Below are positions 56,514 through 64,000 of a stretch of 64,000 bases of DNA, in pieces; the stretch's first letter is position 1; each line of letters begins with the position of its first letter. Both the position numbers and the translations under genes were made by a program. The stretch is from Eonycteris spelaea (lineage: Eukaryota > Chordata > Mammalia > Chiroptera > Pteropodidae). Location of the stretch: assembly GCA_003508835.1 (NCBI GenBank), contig PUFA01000081.1, forward strand, positions 3,782,001 to 3,846,000. Direction: 5' to 3'. The notes under the pieces are model-generated. The model saw only the letters and a list, made by a program, of their open reading frames with translations. It had not been told where the DNA came from and did not search any database.

Positions 56514-59500
56514 TTACTATTTAAAAATAGTAAAATAGATTTATTGAGGTACAGTTTTTATTTAAAAAAACTACTCATATTTAATGTATGCAATTTGATG
56601 AGTTTGGACATATGCATACATCACTGAAAACACCAACACAATCAAGATAACAGATGTATCCATAATCTCCAAAATTTTTCTTGTATCTCTCTCTTTTTTT
56701 TTTTTTTTTGGTGGTGGTAAGAACACTTAACATGAGACCTACCCTCTTAAAATTTTAAGTGCTCAATACAATATTGTTAGGTATAGGCACTTCATTACAT
56801 AGCAGATCTTTAGAACTTATTCATTTTTCATAACTGAAATTTTATGCCCATGAAACAATAACTTCCCATTTCCCCCTCCTCTCAGCCCCTAGCAACCACC
56901 ATTCTGTTCTCTGCTACTATGAGTTTGCCTGTACTAGATTCCTCATATAAGTGGAATCATGTAGTGATTTGTCCTTCAATAACTGGCTTATTTGTCTTCC
57001 AGGTTCATCCATATCATCACAAATGGCAGGATTCCCTTCTTTTTAAGGCAGAATATTATATTGTATGAATACAGCACATTTTCTTTATTTGCTCATTTGT
57101 TAATGGGCATTTGGATTGTTTCCACATCTTGGGTAGTGTGAATAATGGTGCAAGGAACATGGGAGTGCTGATATCTCCTCGAGGTACTGATTTTAATTAT
57201 TTTGGATACATACCCATAGAGGAATTGCTGGATCATGTGGTAGTTCTATTTCTACTTTTCAAATAAAACTCCATACTGTTTTTCATAGTAGCTACAACAT
57301 TTTACATTCCCATCAACAGTGTACAAAGGTTCCAATTTCATCACAACTCCACCAACATTGTTTATCTCTTGTCTTCTTTTATAATAGCCTTTCTACCAGG
57401 TGAGGTAATATCTCATGTGGTTTGGATGTACATTTCCCTGGTGATTTGTGATTCTGAGCACCTTCTCATATACCAACTGGTCATTTTTATGTCTTATTAG
57501 AAGAAGGGTCTCCAAGTTTTTTGCTGATTTATAATTGAGTTATTAGAGTGTTTGTTTTGTTTTAATTTTTTGCTCTTGCATTTTAGAAATTTTAGCTCCT
57601 TATCAGATATGCAGTTTGCAAATATTTGGTTTGTTCCATAGATTGTCTTTTAATTTTGTTGATTTTTTTCTTTGCTGTGCAGAAGCTTTTTCATCTGTTA
57701 TCATCCCACTTGTTTATTTTTACTTTTGTTGCCTGTGCTTTTGGTGTCATATGCAAGAAATCATTGCTGAGACCAATCTCAAGAAGCTTTCTATATTTTC
57801 TTCTAGGTGTTTTATAGCCTCAGGTATTGCACTAAGTTCTTAATCCATTTGCGTTGATTTTTACCTCTGGTGAATAGGAGTCCAATTTTATTTTTTGCAT
57901 ATGGTTATTCATTTTTCTCATTTATTGAAGAGGTTAGCCTTTCTACATTGTGTATTGTCTTCCCCTGTGTAAGATCAAGTTGACCATCTATGGTGGATTT
58001 ATTTTGGGGCTCTATATTCTGTTCCACTGCTCTAATGTTTTTTCTTTATGCCAGTACCATACTCTTTTGATTATTGTGGCTTTGCAACATATTTTGAAAT
58101 CAGGAAGTGTAAATGTTCCAATTCTGTTCTTATTTCTCAAGATTGTTTTGTCTCTTTGTGGTCTTTTGTTGTCTCATATGAATTTTAGAATTGCTTTTTC
58201 TATTTCTGGGAATAATGCCATTGGGATATTGATTGAGATAATATCGAATTTTTAGATTAATTGGGTAGCACAGGCATTTTAATAATATTTATTTCAACCC
58301 ATAGAAATGAAATTTCTTCCCATTTATTCATGTTTAATTTATTTTATTAATGTTTATAGTTTTCAGCATACAGATCTTTTACCTTTGTGGTTAAATTTAT
58401 TCCTAGAATTTTATTTTTTGATGCAGTTGTAAATTGAATTGTTTTCTCAATTATCTTTTTTGGATAATCTGTATTTAGTGTATAGACATGAAACAGATTC
58501 TAATACTGTGTTGAATAGAAGTGGTAATGGTGAACTTCCTTATCATATTCTAGATCTTTGAGAAAAAGCTTTCAATGTTTTAGCATTGAGTGTGATATTA
58601 GTTGTATATTTGTCTTATCTGCTATTTTTTATGTTGAGGTAAGTTCCATCTACACCTAGTTTATCCAGTGCTTTTATCATAAAAAAATGTGTTGAATTTT
58701 ATCAATTCCCCCCCCCCCGGATCTATTGAGATGTTCAAATGATTTTTATCTTTCTTTGTGCTAATTTTGCAGATTACATTTTTGATTTGCATACATTGAA
58801 TTATCCTTGAATCTTAGAGATACATTCCGTTTAAAATGTGTATTATCCCATTAGTGTGCTGTTGAATTTGATTTGATAGCATTTTGTTGAGGATTTTTGC
58901 ATCTATATTCATCAAGGAAATTGGTTTGTAATTTTCCTTTCTTATAGGATTTTATTTGGCTTTGGTAAGGGGTAATTCTGGCTTAGTAAAATGAATTTGG
59001 AAGTGCTCCCTCTTTTTAAGTTTTTTTGGAACAGTCTGAGAAGGATTGATATTAATTCTTCTTTAAGTCCTTGACAGATTATACCAGTGTAACCATCTGC
59101 TCCTGGGCCTTTATTTATTTATTTTTGCAGGAGGTTTGTGATTACTGATTTAATCTTGTAACTTGTTATTGGTATGTGTTCAGATTTTCTAATTCTTTGT
59201 GATTTAGCCTTGGTAGGTTATAAATTTCTAGGAACTTGTTAATTTCTTCTAGTTTACTCAATTTGTTAGCAAATAACTATTCGTAATAGCCTCTTATGAT
59301 TTAAAAAATTCTGTTGCATCAGTTATAATGTCTCCTCTGTAATTTATGCTTTTATATTTTGAACTTGTTCTCCTGTTCTAGATCTAGCTAAAGGTTGGTC
59401 AATTTTATTTATCTTTTCAAAACACCAACTCTTAGTTTCATTGATTTTTTCCATTGTTTTTATAGCCTCTATTTTATTTATTTCTGTTCTGATCTTATTA

Positions 59501-59595
59501 TTTCCTTCCTCTGCTAACTTTGGACTTAGATTGTGCTTCACTTTCTAGTTCCTTGGTGTAAAGTTAGGTTATTTATTTGAACGCTTTCTACTCTT
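56514..59595 (-). mobile_element. L1-J main part: ORF2 and 3' UTR, minus strand
   Basis: Reverse-complement L1: 3' UTR from 56514 ('ttgaggtacagtttttat', 'caatttgatgagtttggaca'), then the ORF2 C-terminus, RT ('ttctcatttgttaatgggcatttggattgtttccacatct', 'atcatgtggtagttctattt') up to the ORF2 segment 'ctagttccttggtgtaaagttaggtta' near 59555. A 10-base C-run lies at about 58709-58718. ORF2 is broken; short antisense frames (for example 59344-59541, containing [18 protein letters not shown]) are true ORF2 sense fragments. The 5' portion of the same element is inverted next to it (59596-61070). Confidence 0.88.
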
Positions 59596-61070
59596 TAAAC
59601 GTAGATAAAGTGAGTTCTTCAAGTTAAACAAAAGAACACTAAACAGCAGCATGAACACATACCAAAGTATAAAACTCACTGGTAAAGGTAAATAGACAAA
59701 TACAGAAAACTGTCACACTGTTACAGTTGTGTGTAAATCACTTTTAATTTTAGTATACAAATTAAAAGACAAGGCATTAAGAATAACTGTATCTACAAAA
59801 CCTGCTTATAAATACAGAACATAAAAAGATATAAATTGTGACAAGAACAAAGTGTGGCAAAGGGATAGTAAATGTGTTTGTAAACTAGTGAAATTAAATT
59901 CTTATAAGCTTAAAATAGATTGTTATAACTATAAGATGTTTTATTTTAGCCCCAAGGTAACCACAGGAAAATACCTATAGAAGACACAAAAAAGAAAGAG
60001 AGAAAGAATACAAGAATATCATCATAAGAAATCAATAAAACACATGGAAAAAAAGGAAGAGAGGAAAAGAGGAACACAAGAACTATGAGACAGGTGGAAA
60101 ACAATTAAAATAAAATACTAAGTCCTTCGCTTTAAATAGTTACTTAAATGTAAATGAATTTAATTTCTCAGTCAAAATACACAGAATGGCTGAAAGAATA
60201 AAGAAACCCAAACAAACACAATAAAAAAATAAGACCTAAATGTATGCTGTCTACAAGAGATCATTTAGATTTAAGGAGACATGTAGGTTGAAAGTGAAGG
60301 GATGGAAATAAATATTCCATGCAAATAGTAAACAATATAGAGAAAGAATGACTATATTTATAAAGTCAAACTAGACTTTAAGTCAAAAATGGTCACAAGA
60401 AACAGAGAAGGACATTATATAATGATAAAAGGGACAATACATCAAGAAGATATAACAATTATAAATGTATATGGACCCACATTGAGCACATAAAGATATA
60501 AAGTGAACAATGACAGAACTGAAGAAAGAAATAGATGACAGTACGATAATAGTAGGAGACTTTTGTAACCCACTTTCACTAATGGATAAAACATAAGACA
60601 GAAAATCAATAAGAAAAATGTAGACTAGAACACTATACATCAAGTGAACCTAATAGGTATGCACAGAACATTCCACCTAACAGCAGCAGAACACACACTT
60701 TTCTCAAGCGAAAATGGAACATTTTCCAGGATATATCACATGTTAGGCCATGAAACAAATCTTAACAAATTTGAGAAGACTGAAATTATACTAAGTATCT
60801 TTTGCTACCACACTGATATAAAAACAGAAATCCATAACAGGAGGAAAATTGGAAAATTCACAGATATGTGGAAATTAACACTCCTGAACACCCACTGGGT
60901 CAAAGAAAAAATCAAAAGGGAAATCAGAAAATATCTTGCAACAAGTGAAAATGAAAATATAATATACCAAAACTTATGAGGTAAAGTAAAAGTAGTACTA
61001 AGAGAAGTTGATAGCAATAAATATCTACACTCAAAAAGAAGAAAGTTCTCAAAAATTATTAGGAATTTCA
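59596..61070 (+). mobile_element. L1-J inverted 5' part: ORF1/ORF2 linker and endonuclease
   Basis: Plus-strand L1 beginning upstream of ORF2 ('aaattgtgacaagaac…', 'cttaaaatagattgttataactataagatgtttta') and covering the endonuclease region ('ctacaagagatcatttagat', 'ctttaagtcaaaaatggtcacaagaaacagagaagg', 'gaacattccacctaacagcagcagaacac') to about 61060 ('agaaagttctcaaa'). In L1 coordinates it ends just where the neighbouring minus-strand part begins (a segment of roughly 20 bp is present in both), so the two are one insertion with an inverted 5' end. The 111-codon frame 60644-60979 is a surviving endonuclease piece. Confidence 0.85.
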
Positions 61071-63830
61071 AAATGGTTGCACCAGTACACTAAAGCAAGC
61101 ACAACTTTCTAATGTAGGGCCCTGTGCAATTGCACAGGTCACACACATAAAGTCAGCCCTGGTTCTCAGTTATGATGATTAGTCTACACTTCTCTGTATT
61201 TTTCTCCTTATTCCCAGTGATTCTCTTTTTATTATGCATTCTCTGTTCTCTTTCTGACTTTTGATTCTCCTTCTCATTTTTTTTGCACATGTATTCATCT
61301 ACTTTTCTGTTAATGTTTCTGTGACCCAGTAACCATGACTCTTTATTGTCTAGTTTAACATAGAAGAGACAAAGAACATGGTTTGAAGTAATTTAGTTTA
61401 GTTTATCAGCCACATGGCACATTATCAAAGAATGAGTGTGGCAATAACCCTCTCATGGCCTGAGTCAGAGATGGACACTTGTGAAATTCTTCCAGTTTTA
61501 TTCTAATTATCCTTTTCTCCTTCAAGAAAGAATCCCACCTAACAAAAAGTTTATAGGAAGAGCTTTCTAATATTCACTTCTCAAGGGAATCTTGTGTCCT
61601 CCAATCTACCATGATTTTAAACCTTTAAAATAGACCATGCCAGATTCTGGAGCACTCTGGTCCAAGAAATCAAATACTTTCCATATAAGGGAGAGGAAAT
61701 ATATATCCTCTGTCCTTTCCAACTATACTCTTGGGAATAGGAACCAAAAGGGCAATTAGCCCCAAACACAGTAAACCAGTTACCAGGACATAATAGGATA
61801 TCAAATGTAGAACTATCTGGCCATTCATGACTATTCCTCATTAAGGAGATAATGCCAAAGCTGCTAGAAACAAAATCATTGTAGATTTGGGAGCTATCTA
61901 CCCTTTTAAATTCATTCCAACTAAATGATCAATTCTCCACAACATATCTTCTTTTATAGTTACATTCTTCTTTGAGTTTTTCCTTCTATTCATGCCTATG
62001 CCAATCCTGTCTTCTCTCTTGCTCACTTACTCTGTACTCCTATATGGCAACCTCATCTCTGATAAAGTTTATTGTCCTCCTTTCTTTTTCTCCACTTCCT
62101 TCTTCGAAGTTATTTCTTTCCCCTTTACCAGTCGATAGTCCTGGACATTCATTTGCCCCCCTGTTAGTCTATAAGAGAAGATATTAACCTCTAATTTGTT
62201 ATCAGCATTTTATACTTAGGAATTTTTTGTTCTGGTAATTTTGGAATTTTCTAGTGCAGACATAGTAAAGTTCAATGAGCTATATTAAAATGTGCATGCA
62301 CTTTGAGCTGTTTGAAAGAGAGGCAATGTATAAATCAAATCAGGTTTTTTCTTTACCACTAGTAGCAGCAACCAGCAGTATCTGCTGTTTGTTCGTTTGT
62401 TTGTTTGTTTTTTCTTATTTGAACCAGTCCATGCATTTATGAGTTAATATTTAAATGCTATGAGGCTTGTTTTTTACTTTATTTGAAAGTAAAATGACAG
62501 TGACTTTACCTTTTTATTTTTACTACAAGGGCACCACAGGTAGTATCTACTGTTGCCCAGACACTCATAGTACTGGAAGATGTCTGTTATTTTTATAGCT
62601 GTGGCTTGGAGCTCTCATACAATGCTAATTGGATGAAGTGATATGCTCTCCTTTAGTTTCAGATGTGTAGGGATTTCCATATCAGTTGTGGGGTCTAAAA
62701 AACCTGCAAGAGGACATTTGTAAATAGTTGTTCCAGGCAGCTTAGTCTTTCCAAATTTTTTCATTTTCTTTCATTTTTATTAATTTACTTATTTTGAGCC
62801 TATGTGGGTCAAAATCTCTCATTGAGGTTGAGTTGGCTCCAAGGAAGGTAAAACTTTTGAAAAGAACCAATCCCCTCAAATTTCAGAGTGGTGGGGTAGG
62901 AGAGAGAGGGATGAAGGTTAGAAAGAAAAAGAATGTTTGATGTTTACATAAATGAATTAGACAGAAGATAAGGAAGATTTCAGAAGAGACAAGGGATTTA
63001 TCAATCAATTTTCTCCCTCTTTGAAAAGCGCAGCAATGTGATTTTATATCTTTCAAATAGATTCTAAACTGAATTCTTCTAAATTAAAATTTTGGAAAAA
63101 AAGAGAAAGGAACAGACTAGCTTATGTGTTAAGTACACCTTAGCAAAGAGATAACACTGGGTAGGAGGAAAGTGGCAGAGGAGCAGGAAAGTGGCAAAGG
63201 AGCAGATTTTAAAAATGTAATAAGTTTATTTTATAATGGAGCCATAGATTAACACTTTTGAATTGGCGAATAGGTTCTTAAGATTTTGAAAGTGAAAGAA
63301 ATCTATCACTGACTGTTGCCATGGTCAAATATTCTAGGTACTCTTATGCCTGAGATTTCCATTTTACACAGGCAATTGCAATTACTGGTAGAGACTGGTT
63401 TATGAAATGTGAGCAAATTCAATTTGAAAAAAAATTTTTTAACCTTTTATTCTGTGTGTAACACTGGGCATTAAGGAGCATACAAAAGAAAAGAAAGCAG
63501 TGTGATGGGGCATGCGATCAGCACATGTGGAACAATTCAGGGGCAATACAAAGCAGCACATGGTGGGACGCAAGTGTGGCATCACCTTGGGAGATTAGAG
63601 AAAGGTGGGATGGTGTCTGATGTTGTGGTGCTTAAATAGATGTTAAAAGAGTAGGAAGATTTCAAATAAGTCACAAGAAAAATAAAAGAGAGAAATGTAG
63701 GCATGAAAAACAGCCTCAGACCAATTTGGAGTTTGGGTAAACCTCACCCGAGTTTGAAAGGCACAGCTGAGATATCTACTGGAAATCTTATATAATGCGA
63801 GCTAGACAGTGGATGAAAATGAAATTATGT
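61071..63830. other. Mostly unique sequence
   Basis: About 2.8 kb without a gene I can support. Includes a small (TTTG)n run at about 62391-62410. The minus-strand frame 61617-61841 and plus-strand frame 61972-62187 have no recognisable domains. Confidence 0.45.
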
Positions 63831-63831
63831 A

Positions 63832-63965
63832 TGCATAATAAACATTTATTAAATGCCTAATGTATGCTGGGTACCACTTTAAGCATTGGGTTTACAAAAA
63901 TAAGTAGGATTTGGTACTCTAGAGTCTCACTGTCTTGTGAAAGAACCAAGATTGTTAATAAACAT
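63832..63965 (-). mobile_element. L2-like 3' end, minus strand
   Basis: 'aataaacatttattaaatgcctaatgtatgctgggtaccactttaagcattgggtttacaaaaataag' and 'agagtctcactgtcttgtg' follow the reverse complement of the L2 3' end. Confidence 0.7.
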
Positions 63966-64000
63966 AAATTAGTGTAATACACACAAAAATTTTTTTAAGG

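Noticed and set aside
1..64000. CRISPR array, operons, phage or bacterial genes, riboswitches, tRNA genes
   Set aside because: No spaced direct repeats of the right form, no prokaryotic gene organisation and no convincing tRNA fold; all features are those of mammalian nuclear DNA.

Overview
This window looks like mammalian nuclear DNA, AT-rich and intergenic or deep-intronic, with no functional protein-coding gene that I can support. Every recognisable coding signal is the remains of a LINE-1 (L1) or LINE-2 retrotransposon; no open frame exceeds about 130 codons, and the longer ones are antisense, low-complexity or transposon-derived. Ancient eutherian repeats (MIR, L2, MER5/MER20-type hAT MITEs, a Charlie-like hAT, LTRs) are spread throughout. 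A 5S-rRNA-derived SINE lies at 43773-43994. Lineage SINEs expected in dog, horse, ruminant, microbat or primate were not seen. The 5S SINE plus uniformly degraded L1s fits a fruit bat (Pteropodidae), a group reported to carry 5S-derived SINEs and to have lost L1 activity. This is an inference from one locus.

Layout. 1-10475: stacked plus-strand L1s; a 6.1-kb full-length but dead L1 (1757-7861) sits inside an older L1 with a 13-bp target-site duplication, followed by a third L1. 10476-18400: mostly unique sequence with a MIR, a Charlie-like hAT split by an LTR-like insert, an LTR carrying a long GA microsatellite, and a short hAT MITE. 18405-20215: two abutting L1 pieces that repeat the same ORF2 segment. 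20216-25510: unique sequence with MIRs, an old L1 5' region, a purine-rich/TG microsatellite pair and a hAT MITE. 25511-30930: an L1 split by an ORF1-bearing, ORF2-deleted L1 with a 16-bp duplication. 30931-33050: unique sequence plus a MIR. 33050-39112: a multi-level L1 nest. 39113-43764: the least repetitive stretch. 43773-43994: the 5S SINE. 44053-46060: an L1 split by a short L1 with a 14-bp duplication. 46061-56500: unique sequence with L2, several MER elements, LTR-like pieces, CA microsatellites and a striking 95-nt hairpin (51514-51608). 56514-61070: a large L1 with a twin-priming inversion. 61071-64000: mostly unique.

Nothing here forms a pathway or operon. The window is best read as an insertion record: successive L1 waves landing in one another, with precise target-site duplications that give their relative order. 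I found no previously undescribed biological system. The best follow-up targets are the 5S SINE, the hairpin and the ORF1-only L1.
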